Positions 45,174 through 54,167 of a stretch of 64,000 nucleotides of DNA are shown in pieces. The notes beneath the pieces were generated by a model. It worked only from the letters and a program-made list of their open reading frames with translations, was not told the DNA's origin and made no database searches. Every line of letters starts with the position of its first letter. Position 1 is the first letter of the stretch. Made by a program: the position numbers and the translations under genes. The DNA is from Lyngbya sp. PCC 8106. Its GTDB lineage: Bacteria > Cyanobacteriota > Cyanobacteriia > Cyanobacteriales > Microcoleaceae. The stretch lies in NCBI RefSeq assembly GCF_000169095.1, contig NZ_AAVU01000004.1, positions 62,001 to 126,000 of the forward strand, in the 5' to 3' direction.

Positions 45174-46058
45174 ATGCGTCGCTTCTTAGGACTTGCTCTT
45201 TTGACTTTATTCGGGATAATTTTATGGGTAAATCAATACTCAGGTAACGCCAGTGAGAATCAAACCCCAGATCCAGTTATCCAGATGTGGAGATCTCATC
45301 AGCAAGATCTTCCGATTTCTTCTCCCCTGCTTGCGGTTGAACCGAGTCAACCTGTTGAGGCGAATTCAGTCACCTATGGAAGTTTAAATAATCAAGATTT
45401 AGTGGGATATCTTGCTCGTCCAACACAAGCTCAGGAGTCTTTACCGGGTTTAATTGTGATCCATGAATGGTGGGGATTAAATGATAATATTAAAATGATG
45501 ACTGAACGACTCGCCGGAGAAGGTTATGTAGCTTTAGCAGTTGATTTTTATAAAGGAAAAGTTGGGGATACTCCCGAACAAGCCAGAGAATTAGTGACCG
45601 TAGCTAGAAATAATGAACAACAGTTGAAAAATAATATTCGTCAAGCTTATCAATATTTAGAACAGGAACAAAACGTGCCAAAAATTGGGAGTATAGGTTG
45701 GTGTTTTGGGGGAAGTTGGTCACTCAATACCGCATTGCTTTTTCCTCAAGAACTAGATGCTACCGTCATTTATTATGGAGGTGGAATTGAAACTAATCCG
45801 AATCAACTTAAAGTTTTAGAAATGCCCATTTTAGGAATTTTTGGAGAACTCGATGATAATCCTTCTGTAGAAACAGTTCGTCAGTTTGAAACCGCGTTAA
45901 AAAATTTAGGAAAGTCACCCGAAATCTACATCTATGAAAATGCAGATCATGCTTTTGCAAATCCTTCGGGTACTCGTTACAATGCCCAAGCGGCTGAAGA
46001 TGCTTGGAAAAAGACAATTACCTTTCTAAATCAACATTTAAAATCGGTTGCAAATTGA
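45174..46058 (+). CDS. Dienelactone hydrolase family protein, exported or membrane-anchored
   Basis: A 294-residue protein. The N-terminal segment (LGLALLTLFGIILWV) is a signal or anchor. The alpha/beta-hydrolase domain (~65-290) has the dienelactone-hydrolase motifs: E98 in IVIHEWWGLND, the nucleophile C177 in GWCFGGSW, D227 in GELDDNP and H269 in NADHAFANPSG. DLH-family enzymes open lactone or ester bonds. The physiological substrate here is unknown, and the export signal argues against a role in cytosolic chloroaromatic degradation. Catalytic residues are complete. Confidence 0.92.
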   Translation: MRRFLGLALLTLFGIILWVNQYSGNASENQTPDPVIQMWRSHQQDLPISSPLLAVEPSQPVEANSVTYGSLNNQDLVGYLARPTQAQESLPGLIVIHEWWGLNDNIKMMTERLAGEGYVALAVDFYKGKVGDTPEQARELVTVARNNEQQLKNNIRQAYQYLEQEQNVPKIGSIGWCFGGSWSLNTALLFPQELDATVIYYGGGIETNPNQLKVLEMPILGIFGELDDNPSVETVRQFETALKNLGKSPEIYIYENADHAFANPSGTRYNAQAAEDAWKKTITFLNQHLKSVAN

Positions 46059-46193
46059 TCACTCAAAAGACTAAAACTATCTAGATAATGTCATTATGAG
46101 TGAGTGTGAAGAACTAAAAAACTGATATTTTGAACCCATCTCGGGAAAGCAAGTCAATAGTTATAGAAGACAACATCTACTCCTAGTGAAACC

Positions 46194-46634
46194 ATGAAAT
46201 TTAACGATACTCCGATCTTACTTCGTCGTCAGGATATCATCTTAGCTTACACCCTGTTACGTCTGGTATTTGGGATTAACTTTATGGTACATGGGTTAGT
46301 CAGAATTGGTAATATTCCCGGCTTTGTCGCCTCCCAAGTGGCTTTGTATGAAGGATTACCTGTCCCTGATTTGATGATTTCAATTCCTGCTTTTTTTATT
46401 CCCATCGTTGAATTAATTGCGGGTGTTTTAATGATTATTGGCTTTCAGACTCGTAATGCAATTATTGCCAGTTTTGTGTTGATGCTTCCTTTGATGTTTG
46501 GAGTTTGCTTGCTTCAGAAATGGGATACAGCCTCCTCACAATTAATTTATTGTGTTGTGTTGTTTATCTTGTTAGCAGGTAATACTTTTAACCCTATTTC
46601 TGTTGATACTTGGCTCAGAAATCGTAAGAATTAA
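46194..46634 (+). CDS. DoxX family membrane protein
   Basis: A 146-residue protein with four membrane helices. LRLVFGINFMVHGLVRIGNI (helix 1 with the conserved H/G), FFIPIVELIAGVLMIIGF (helix 2/3) and the C-terminal LIYCVVLFILLAGNTFNPIS match the DoxX/DoxD-type four-helix fold. DoxX proteins are quinone-linked or act in thiol-stress membrane complexes in some bacteria. Here no partner is near. It lies 135 bp after the dienelactone hydrolase gene on the same strand. Confidence 0.82.
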   Translation: MKFNDTPILLRRQDIILAYTLLRLVFGINFMVHGLVRIGNIPGFVASQVALYEGLPVPDLMISIPAFFIPIVELIAGVLMIIGFQTRNAIIASFVLMLPLMFGVCLLQKWDTASSQLIYCVVLFILLAGNTFNPISVDTWLRNRKN

Positions 46635-46657
46635 AAATCCAAAATACAGAAAAATTA

Positions 46658-47746
46658 TTAAGGGAGAAGCCGAGCCAAATCTCCCTTTTTTCTGCCGGAT
46701 AAAACTCCAATTGCTTGCGGAATAGTTCGAGGTGTGGCATCACTGGAAGAAACCAACTCTCTTCCGCTGACAATTAATTGAGTTGAACCGCCCCCATCAA
46801 GCATCATCACTTTTTTTGCTCCAAAATCTTTTAATAATTGTGCAGCATCACCTTGAGTTTTTCCCGGAGAAGTCAAAATAAAAATCAGATGAAAGTCTGC
46901 AACTCCCATAAAAGTTATCGGTCTTTCTTGAAACGGATCTTTAGAATACCATTCTCGGGATATTGTTCCCCCAGATTCCTGAATTCCAACAATAGTATTT
47001 GCAAATGGAAATAAATCTTTTTTAAAGTTACTATCTTCTGAAAAAGGAAGAATATAAGTCTTATTTTTTGATATTCCTAAAACGACTTTTTATTCTGGAA
47101 ACTCACTTTTTCCGGCATAACCTGTCGTGATTAATTTTCCATTGACTTGAACGGGAAAAGCTAGCTGACCAACGGTCACAGCAGCGGACAGACCCCGCTC
47201 CGTCTCACGGAGCCAGGGAATGCTGTCCAAGACAGGCTCCGTCGTTGTACGGTGAACCAGTGCGGTCTTGCGGTCAGACCCCGGCGAGGTTTCCTCGCTT
47301 AGGGAACGCTGACCAAGAGAGGCGGTTTCCCCAAGTGGAGCAACTGGTGAACCCGAAGGGCGGAGTAATCTGTGACTTGGATTTTTTAGGTTAAAAAATT
47401 GACCATTACAAACCGAAAATGCTCTTTCATGGTAAGTTTGAGAGAGTTCTAACCAAAATTGTTGGAGTGTTTGAAGTTTAAATAGAGGACTTTGACCCCC
47501 GTAAGCCGCAGATTCCCCTTCACCAACCTGTTCACCTAAATGGAATTCAACAGATGCACCTTGATTCAAATCAATCACTTGCACAACATCACCTCTAGGA
47601 TTACGATAAAGCTGAATTCCAGTTCTCATTTGAATTAAACTAAACTCAACCGGAATGTTAATTCTAACTTGGGGGTGAGACGGTTCTAGCAGCAAGATGG
47701 ATAATAACAATGCAAAACACAGACCCCAAAAACTTCGCATAATCAT
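46658..47746 (-). pseudogene. Phosphodiester glycosidase (NAGPA/DUF2233) family gene, interrupted by in-frame TAA and a repeat insertion
   Basis: The frame starts at 47746 with a signal peptide (MIMRSFWGLCFALLLSILLL) and runs 218 codons to TAA at 47090-47092. It then continues in the same frame (KVVLGISKNKTYILPFSED ... NTIVGIQESGG) to a stop at 46658. The tail contains GKTQGDAAQLLKDFGAKKVM, the catalytic-region motif MLDGGGSTQL and TPRTIPQAIGVLSG, all typical of NAGPA-like exported phosphodiester glycosidases. The middle (residues ~127-193) is encoded by a GC-rich inserted repeat not expected in the family. The gene is therefore doubly disturbed and probably non-functional. Confidence 0.78.
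47172..47371. repeat. GC-rich palindromic repeat block inserted inside the NAGPA-like gene
   Basis: About 200 bp much richer in GC than its surroundings and packed with small palindromes: GCTCCGT/ACGGAGC (47197-47203/47207-47213), GCGAGG/CCTCGC (47284-47289/47293-47298) and GGTCT/AGACC near 47262-47278. The words GGTTCACC and TTGGTCAGC recur on the minus strand. It preserves the host reading frame. It looks like an interspersed palindromic element of filamentous cyanobacteria. Boundaries are approximate. Confidence 0.6.
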
Positions 47747-47850
47747 CTGAAATTCTTCTGAGAAGACTTTTAATTAGTTTAGAATTTATCTCAATGAAAA
47801 GTTTTTAAAATTCATTGATTGTGTTGATAAAACAGATTACTCAAAATAAA

Positions 47851-49596
47851 ATGCAATTCTTTTTTAGAGTTCGGTTAGGAATCTTGAGCCTTCTAACCCT
47901 AATCTTTTGTGTCAGTTTAACTTCAGTTGCTCAAGGACAGATACCCTTTTTATTTGATCTCCATCAAATTCCAGGTGCTAATCGAATTGATCACTCTCCT
48001 CAAAAGTTAGGTAATTTAGCTGTTGCACCTGTACACATGGATGGATATGTGCTATTTAATTTAGCTTCACCCATTCGCTATAGCGAAGATTTAGACCCAA
48101 CTCAAAGCATTCCTCCGGCTCAAATTCGAGCGAGACAAGTAGAGCGCATCTTGCAAAGAGTGATTAAAGTTGCAGATCCTGAGACTGTTGAGATGAAAGT
48201 TGGTACACTCAATAATCAAAATGTCATTTTTCTTTCTGATAAAAATTATCCGAATTTTCAGCAACCGATTGTGACGGTTACAGCTTATGAAACTCAACTT
48301 TATGGTAGTCCTGCTGAAAGGTTAGCAGAACAAGGATCACAAAGAATTTATTCTGGTCTCAGACAAGCGTGGCAAGAGCGAAAACCCGAATATTTATGGC
48401 AACAAGCGATAAAAGCTGTTACCATTTTTTTAGGGATAATAGTAGCAAGTGCCGTTTTAGTCGCCATTCAAATTAGCTTTAATATCCGCTGGCGATCGCT
48501 CAAGAAACAACAAGCAGAGAGCCAAGAATTAAGTAAACTTGAAGGAACTATAACCAGTGAAGATGTTTATAATGAAGAATATCAACAGCAAATTTTAGAA
48601 AGACAACAGAAAACGATTCAATTTCGACGACGGCGAGATTGGATTTTTCTCTGGCGACGTTTAGTAATAATTGGGCTTTTTATCGTTTGGTTTTGGGGTT
48701 CAATGAGTATTTTAAAACTGTTTCCCCACTCCAGAGCATTAGGGATTTGGCTAGAGGGTAAACCGACTGTTTTGATAGGAGTTTGGCTATTCACAGCCGT
48801 GCTGAAAAAAATCAGTGATATTGTCATTAATCGCAGCTTAAAAGCCTGGGCTGAGGATCGCACTTTTCAAGGAAAAACAACTCCTAGATTGCAGCTAAGA
48901 GTAGCAACCTATACTACTGCTTTACAAGGAGTTACAACAATTATTTCAATAGTTTTGGGCTTATGGTTAACGCTTTTGGTGTTAGAAATTCCTGAATCAA
49001 CAGTATTGGCTGGAGCCGGAATTGTCGGACTTGCTTTATCTTTTGGCTCTCAAGAGTTGATTAAGAATGCGTTGTCAGGCTTTTTTATTTTATCTATTGA
49101 TCCTTATGCGGTTGGAGATGTCATTAATATCGGAAATGTCGGTGGATTTGTAGAAAAGGTAAATCTCTTTTATACACAAGTTCGGAGTGCAGATGGAGAA
49201 TTAATTACAATTCCTCATAGTACAATTCAAACGATTCGTAATTCAACCAAAGAATGGTCGCGTTTGAATTTAAAAGTTAAAGTGAACTATGCTACTGATG
49301 TTGATCAGGCGATGGAGATTATTAAAGAAGTTGCATTGGACTTGTACTTTGATTCTGAATGGAGTGATAGAATTATTGAACAACCTCCCGAGTTAATTGG
49401 GGTTGAAGATTTGAGTCACGATGGAATTTTAATTCAGACTTGGATTAAAACGAAACCGATAGAACAGTGGAATGTTGGCCGAGAATTTCGTCGTCGTTTG
49501 AAGCGAAGATTTGATCAAGTCGGAATTTTAATTGGTGTTCCTCGCTTGGAACTACAACCTAACTCTAATGGGAAAGAAATTAGCCCTAAAGCATAA
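47851..49596 (+). CDS. MscS-family mechanosensitive ion channel
   Basis: Encodes 581 residues from ATG 47851; an earlier TTG at 47815 precedes the signal peptide and is unlikely. The N-terminus is a signal sequence (~7-30), followed by an extracytoplasmic domain (~31-190), a TM helix (~195-217), further helices (~275-345), and the MscS core: the pore helix VLAGAGIVGLALSFGSQELIK, the beta domain YAVGDVINIGNVGGFVEKVN and the sequence TIPHSTIQTIRNSTKEWSR. The C-terminal alpha/beta domain is also present. It releases solutes on hypo-osmotic shock. The large periplasmic domain is a cyanobacterial elaboration seen in related proteins. Confidence 0.92.
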   Translation: MQFFFRVRLGILSLLTLIFCVSLTSVAQGQIPFLFDLHQIPGANRIDHSPQKLGNLAVAPVHMDGYVLFNLASPIRYSEDLDPTQSIPPAQIRARQVERILQRVIKVADPETVEMKVGTLNNQNVIFLSDKNYPNFQQPIVTVTAYETQLYGSPAERLAEQGSQRIYSGLRQAWQERKPEYLWQQAIKAVTIFLGIIVASAVLVAIQISFNIRWRSLKKQQAESQELSKLEGTITSEDVYNEEYQQQILERQQKTIQFRRRRDWIFLWRRLVIIGLFIVWFWGSMSILKLFPHSRALGIWLEGKPTVLIGVWLFTAVLKKISDIVINRSLKAWAEDRTFQGKTTPRLQLRVATYTTALQGVTTIISIVLGLWLTLLVLEIPESTVLAGAGIVGLALSFGSQELIKNALSGFFILSIDPYAVGDVINIGNVGGFVEKVNLFYTQVRSADGELITIPHSTIQTIRNSTKEWSRLNLKVKVNYATDVDQAMEIIKEVALDLYFDSEWSDRIIEQPPELIGVEDLSHDGILIQTWIKTKPIEQWNVGREFRRRLKRRFDQVGILIGVPRLELQPNSNGKEISPKA

Positions 49597-50098
49597 TTTA
49601 AGGTTTATTTATGATCATTTGGATACATTTTATTTGACTTAAAAAATCAACAATTTAAAGAGTGAGTCTATGGTGTTCAAGTGAGTTAAAATCTAAAAAA
49701 TCTAAAAAATTTACCTCTCTCAAAAATATCAAAGATTCAAATGTTATGATTGAGTTTAAATAAAAATCTAGAGTCAGTAAACCTGTTATAATAGCGCATC
49801 TCATCCTTTAAGTTAACTCATGGTAGATATCAGGAATTTATACCTATGACTTTAGAAGAAAAAAGTTCACTTTGTTACAATTTTTCGGCAATTCTGCTAG
49901 GCTGAAGAAATATGCTCGTATACCGCGCTTGACTTCCTGACAACGAACTGAGCCTTCAGCTTGTGTATCAAAAAACTCCCCCCATCTGAGTTTAGTCGTT
50001 TTGTTGGTAGAGAACCAAAAGTATATTCTCTATTTTCCGAAGCGGTATTCAGCTTGTTTCACACGCACAGACACCGACCTACTCATACAGCACCTGAC
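49597..50098. other. 502-bp intergenic region upstream of the P-type ATPase
   Basis: Mostly A/T-rich. A -10-like TATAAT (49787-49792) is present without a convincing -35 box. A 19-codon frame starting ATG 49846 (MTLEEKSSLCYNFSAILLG) follows AGGA and could be a leader peptide, but this is weak. A TTG at 49961 is in frame with the ATPase and would add 46 residues rich in His/Phe/Thr, unlike the family. I see no other gene. Confidence 0.4.
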
Positions 50099-53029
50099 AT
50101 GAACCACCTCAAAGGACTAACATCCGTAGAAGTTGAGGCGAGTCGCCAAGCTCACGGCTCCAATATTCTCACACCGCCTGAACGTGATCCGATTTGGAAA
50201 CAGTTTTTAGAAAAATTTGATGATCCGATCATTAGAATTTTAATTACTGCTGCAATGATCGCCATTGTAGTCGGTATTTTTGAAGGGAATGCTCTAGAAG
50301 GATTCGGTATTATTGTCGCCATTTTACTGGCAACAACCGTTGCTTTTCTCAACGAATATAAAGCCAATCAAGAATTTAATATCCTCAATCAAATGAATGA
50401 CGAAGTTCCGATTAAAGTCATTCGAGATGATAGCTTTACAACCGTCCCCAAAAAAGATATTGTGATCGGAGATATTGTTTTAGTTGAATTAGGTGAAGAA
50501 ATTCCTGCTGACGCTCGAATTTTAGATGCTGTTTCTCTGAAGGTTAATGAAGCGAACTTAACGGGAGAATCGGCTTCTGTCAATAAAGTAACCGTGGCAA
50601 CCTTCGATGATTGGCATGAAGATTTAGCTTATCCTCCTGATCAAGTTTTTCGAGGAACCTATGTCACCGATGGACATGGAGTTCTTGAAGTTATTGCAGT
50701 TGGAGATCACACCGAAATTGGTAAAACAGCACGTTCTGTAGCGACACAAAATGAGGTAGAAACGCCGTTAAATTTACAACTAGATCGTCTCAGCCGCTTA
50801 ATTGGTGTCTTAGGATTAGCGATCGCCATTTTAATTGATATTGCTCTGATTGTACGGGGAATAATCACAAATGAACTCAATCTCACATTCTCCCAATGGT
50901 ATATCATTACTTCTTTGTTTGTGAGTCTAACGATTGTTCTTGTTCCCGTTTGGATGCCAATCGTTTCTGATGGTTTAGAACTGGCAGGAATTGGTCAAAA
51001 ATCTTCCGAAGACTCTGAAGAAAACAACTGGATCGAGAACTTAAAAACCTTGGGTTTAGGATGTCTTCTGTTCGCCACAACAACCGGAATTGGCTATGGA
51101 TTAAACTGGATTTCAGGTTCTCCTACACAATGGATACCCACTTCAGTCGCGGCTGAATTTATCACCTATTTTATGATCGCTGTTGCCGTAATTGTGGTTG
51201 CAGTTCCAGAAGGATTAGCTCTTAGCGTTACCCTAAGTTTGGGTTATAGCATGGAAAAAATGGCGAAACAAAATAATCTTGTTCGTCGAATGCACGCCTG
51301 TGAAACCATTGGAGCAACAACCGTTATTTGCTCAGATAAAACAGGAACATTAACACTCAATCAAATGCGAGTGAGTGATTATGATTTTCCTTGTTTATGG
51401 AATAGTTCAGCCAAAGAAAATCCTCTCCTCGTTGAAGCCATTACAGCCAATAGTACCGCTAACCTCGAACGTCATCCCGGAGAAACTTCTCACCCTTTAG
51501 GAAACCCAACTGAAGGCGCTTTATTGATGTGGTTAGCAGATTTTTCTGTTGATTATGTCACCTCTCGTGAACAATTTGTTGTCACCCATCAACTTGCATT
51601 TACCTCCGAACGCAAGTACATGACAACTTTAGGAATTTCTCCCTCGACAGGTCGTTCGGTTCTTCATATTAAAGGCGCACCGGATATTTTACTCTCCCAT
51701 TGCAACCAAATTCTAACCCCCGAAGGTGTAATTTCTATTCAACTCCAAGAAAGAAATGAACTCTTAGAGGAATTAAGACTTTATGAGTCGATGGGAAAAA
51801 GAACCTTAGCATTTGCCTATATTCCTGAACCCACAATCCAACAACAAGATGTCAAATTAGAAGAACATGAAGACATGATTTGGTTGGGGTTTGTTGCCAT
51901 TGCTGACCCCGTTAGGCCAGAAGTTCCAGAAGCAGTGCGAGAATGTTTAAAAGCGGGCATTAATGTTAAAATGATCACAGGGGATAGCTTATTAACTGCT
52001 CAACAAATTGCCCAACAAATTGGAATTGCCACTCAAAATGATAGTCCTGATGTTTATATTACGGGTTCACAATTGCGTTTGATGGATGATGAAACCGCTC
52101 AATCTGTCTTAAAATATGCCAAAGTGATTGCTCGGGTTCGTCCTCAAGATAAACAACGGATTGTACAACTTTTACAAGCAGCAGGAGAAGTAGTTGCCGT
52201 CACTGGAGATGGAACGAATGATGCGTCGGCGTTATCACAAGCTCAAGTGGGTTTAGCGATGGGAAGTGGTACGTTTGTCTGTAAAGAAGCAAGTGATATT
52301 ATTTTACTTGATAATTCTTTTGCTAGTGTCGAACGAGCCGTATTATGGGGGCGTTCACTTTATCAAAATATTCAGAAATTTATTCTGTTTCAACTCACCA
52401 TTAATGTCGCCGCTTGTGGGATTGCATTGTTAGGGCCGTTTATTGGAATTGATTTACCCCTAACTGTCACTCAATTGCTCTGGGTTAACTTAATTATGGA
52501 TACTTTTGCAGCCTTAGCATTAGCCACAGAACCCCCGAGTCTAAAGGTGATGGAAATGCCCCCTCGGGATTCACAAGCGTTTATTATTTCTAAACCGATG
52601 GCAACCAGTATCTTTAGTGTTGGGCTAATTTTTCTGGTGTTTCTGATTGGATTTTTAGTTTACATTCAGCGAGATCAAATTATTACTCCCTATGAATTGT
52701 CACTATTTTTTACAACCTTTGTAATGTTGCAATTCTGGAATTTATTTAATGCGAGATGTTTTGGTTTGAAGCAGTCAGCTTTTAGCAATCTCTTTTCAAA
52801 TTGGAGTTTTGTCGGCATTGCAGTTGTGATTTTAATCGGTCAAATTTTGATGGTTCAGTTTGGCGGACAAGTCTTTAGAACCGTTCCACTCTGTTTAACC
52901 GACTGGCTCATCATTATTGGCGGCACTTCAATTGTTCTCTGGATAGGTGAGATTCGTCGATTTTTTGCTCGTCGATTAACAGTAAGTCAAAGTGAATTTA
53001 TTGGAGGAATGAATCTTAACCATGATTGA
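50099..53029 (+). CDS. P-type Ca2+-transporting ATPase (PMCA/SERCA-like)
   Basis: A 976-residue P2-type ATPase. The start at ATG 50099 (MNHLKGLTSVEVEASRQAHG) matches the normal N-terminus of the family. Landmarks are TGES at 155-158 (actuator domain), PEGL at 370-373 in TM4 (VVAVPEGLALSVTL), the phosphorylated D413 in CSDKTGTLTLNQM, KGAPDILL (nucleotide domain), MITGDSLLTAQQIA, and VTGDGTNDASAL. Ten TM helices are expected. It exports Ca2+ or related divalent cations at the cost of ATP. Between TM3 and TM4 there is a longer-than-usual cytosolic/TM insert (IGQKSSEDSEENNWIENL) at ~298-340. It overlaps the next gene by 8 bp. Confidence 0.93.
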   Translation: MNHLKGLTSVEVEASRQAHGSNILTPPERDPIWKQFLEKFDDPIIRILITAAMIAIVVGIFEGNALEGFGIIVAILLATTVAFLNEYKANQEFNILNQMNDEVPIKVIRDDSFTTVPKKDIVIGDIVLVELGEEIPADARILDAVSLKVNEANLTGESASVNKVTVATFDDWHEDLAYPPDQVFRGTYVTDGHGVLEVIAVGDHTEIGKTARSVATQNEVETPLNLQLDRLSRLIGVLGLAIAILIDIALIVRGIITNELNLTFSQWYIITSLFVSLTIVLVPVWMPIVSDGLELAGIGQKSSEDSEENNWIENLKTLGLGCLLFATTTGIGYGLNWISGSPTQWIPTSVAAEFITYFMIAVAVIVVAVPEGLALSVTLSLGYSMEKMAKQNNLVRRMHACETIGATTVICSDKTGTLTLNQMRVSDYDFPCLWNSSAKENPLLVEAITANSTANLERHPGETSHPLGNPTEGALLMWLADFSVDYVTSREQFVVTHQLAFTSERKYMTTLGISPSTGRSVLHIKGAPDILLSHCNQILTPEGVISIQLQERNELLEELRLYESMGKRTLAFAYIPEPTIQQQDVKLEEHEDMIWLGFVAIADPVRPEVPEAVRECLKAGINVKMITGDSLLTAQQIAQQIGIATQNDSPDVYITGSQLRLMDDETAQSVLKYAKVIARVRPQDKQRIVQLLQAAGEVVAVTGDGTNDASALSQAQVGLAMGSGTFVCKEASDIILLDNSFASVERAVLWGRSLYQNIQKFILFQLTINVAACGIALLGPFIGIDLPLTVTQLLWVNLIMDTFAALALATEPPSLKVMEMPPRDSQAFIISKPMATSIFSVGLIFLVFLIGFLVYIQRDQIITPYELSLFFTTFVMLQFWNLFNARCFGLKQSAFSNLFSNWSFVGIAVVILIGQILMVQFGGQVFRTVPLCLTDWLIIIGGTSIVLWIGEIRRFFARRLTVSQSEFIGGMNLNHD

Positions 53030-53783
53030 TTTAACCGGAAAAGTTATTTTGGTAACAGGAGGAAGTCAGGGCATTGGGGCAGCAACAGTAAAAATCTTAA
53101 ACCAAGCCGGAGCAAATGTCATTCTCCACTACGGAAATAGTCAAGAAAAAGCTGAAGAAATTTTACAAGATTTAGGAAAGGAATCTTGTTATTTAGTGCA
53201 AGCAAATTTAGTAGAAACAAATGCAGCAATTGACTTATGGAAACAGGCGATTTCATGGAAAGGAAAAATAGATGTCGTTGTTAATAATGCCGGAGTAATT
53301 GTTCCCGCTAGTATTAATGATGAATTAGAAACTTGGAACCAAACTTGGCAACAAACACTGCAAGTCAATGTCATTGCGGTGGCTGATTTGTGTCGAGAAG
53401 CCATTCCTCATTTTCAGCAACAAAATGGTGGAATCATCATTAATATTGCTAGTCGTGCAGCCTTTCGGGGCGATACACCCGACTATATTCATTATGCTGC
53501 TTCTAAAGGAGGAGTTATTTCTCTCACCCGAAGTATAGCTAGAGGATTCGCTCAAGATAATATTTTAGCCTATGCAATCGCTCCTGGTTTTGTTCGCACT
53601 GAACGAATTATTGACACTGCAATTCAAGCCTACGGAGAAGCAAACCTCACCCAAGATATTCCAATGGGTGAAATGGCATCACCCGAAGATGTTGGCTATG
53701 TTGTGGCGTTTTTGGCGTCAGGTTTATCTCCCCATACGACTGGAACTACAATTGATATTAACGGCGCTTCCTACGTTCGTTAA
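53022..53783 (+). CDS. Short-chain dehydrogenase/reductase
   Basis: A 253-residue classical SDR. The cofactor motif is TGGSQGIG at 13-20, the NNAG motif occurs in VDVVVNNAGVIVP, the catalytic serine is in IIINIASRAAF, and Y-x3-K is in YIHYAASKGG. Several family members are 3-oxoacyl-ACP reductase-like, but the substrate is not predictable from sequence. The ATG overlaps the end of the Ca2+-ATPase gene by 8 bp, indicating translational coupling, which is unusual for a cation pump. Confidence 0.9.
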   Translation: MIDLTGKVILVTGGSQGIGAATVKILNQAGANVILHYGNSQEKAEEILQDLGKESCYLVQANLVETNAAIDLWKQAISWKGKIDVVVNNAGVIVPASINDELETWNQTWQQTLQVNVIAVADLCREAIPHFQQQNGGIIINIASRAAFRGDTPDYIHYAASKGGVISLTRSIARGFAQDNILAYAIAPGFVRTERIIDTAIQAYGEANLTQDIPMGEMASPEDVGYVVAFLASGLSPHTTGTTIDINGASYVR

Positions 53784-53867
53784 TTTGTCTTAAAAGCTTG
53801 TCATTTAGAGCTAATCATTTATAATGTTGGCTTGATTAATCTTTATGGGGAGTCACATCCACTCAAA

Positions 53868-54146
53868 ATGTCTAATCTCAGCAAAATTTACTGTTTTCGG
53901 GCAAGTTACGAAGCCTCAATTGACTTAGATATTAATAACTTACCCGATTGGTTATCTGTCGCAATTAATTGGCAAGGATATCGGATTTCAACCCTCCCTT
54001 GGATTGCTAATGTTGCCCGTTTGCTTGGAAATCTCAATATTGAAGATCATCCCACCAGTTGGAAATTCTATCTGGAAAGTTTAGGGTTTAGAAATGTGAC
54101 TCCTATTTCCTGTGAAGATTTATATGAGGATACGTTGTACTGTTAA
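53868..54146 (+). CDS. Hypothetical protein, 92 aa
   Basis: Encodes 92 residues from ATG 53868; an earlier TTG at 53832 gives no better ribosome site. The protein is soluble, with NLSKIYCFRASYEASIDLDI, LPDWLSVAINWQGYRISTL and EDHPTSWKFYLESLGFRNV, and ends in LYEDTLYC. I do not recognise the family. It lies 84 bp after the SDR gene and converges with the HtpX fusion gene. Confidence 0.6.
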   Translation: MSNLSKIYCFRASYEASIDLDINNLPDWLSVAINWQGYRISTLPWIANVARLLGNLNIEDHPTSWKFYLESLGFRNVTPISCEDLYEDTLYC

Positions 54147-54167
54147 TGGGTTTAAATTCAGTTAAAA

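Noticed and set aside
49961..50098. 46-residue N-terminal extension of the Ca2+-ATPase from TTG 49961
   Set aside because: The extension is His/Phe/Thr-rich, unlike the family, and ATG 50099 matches the normal N-terminus.
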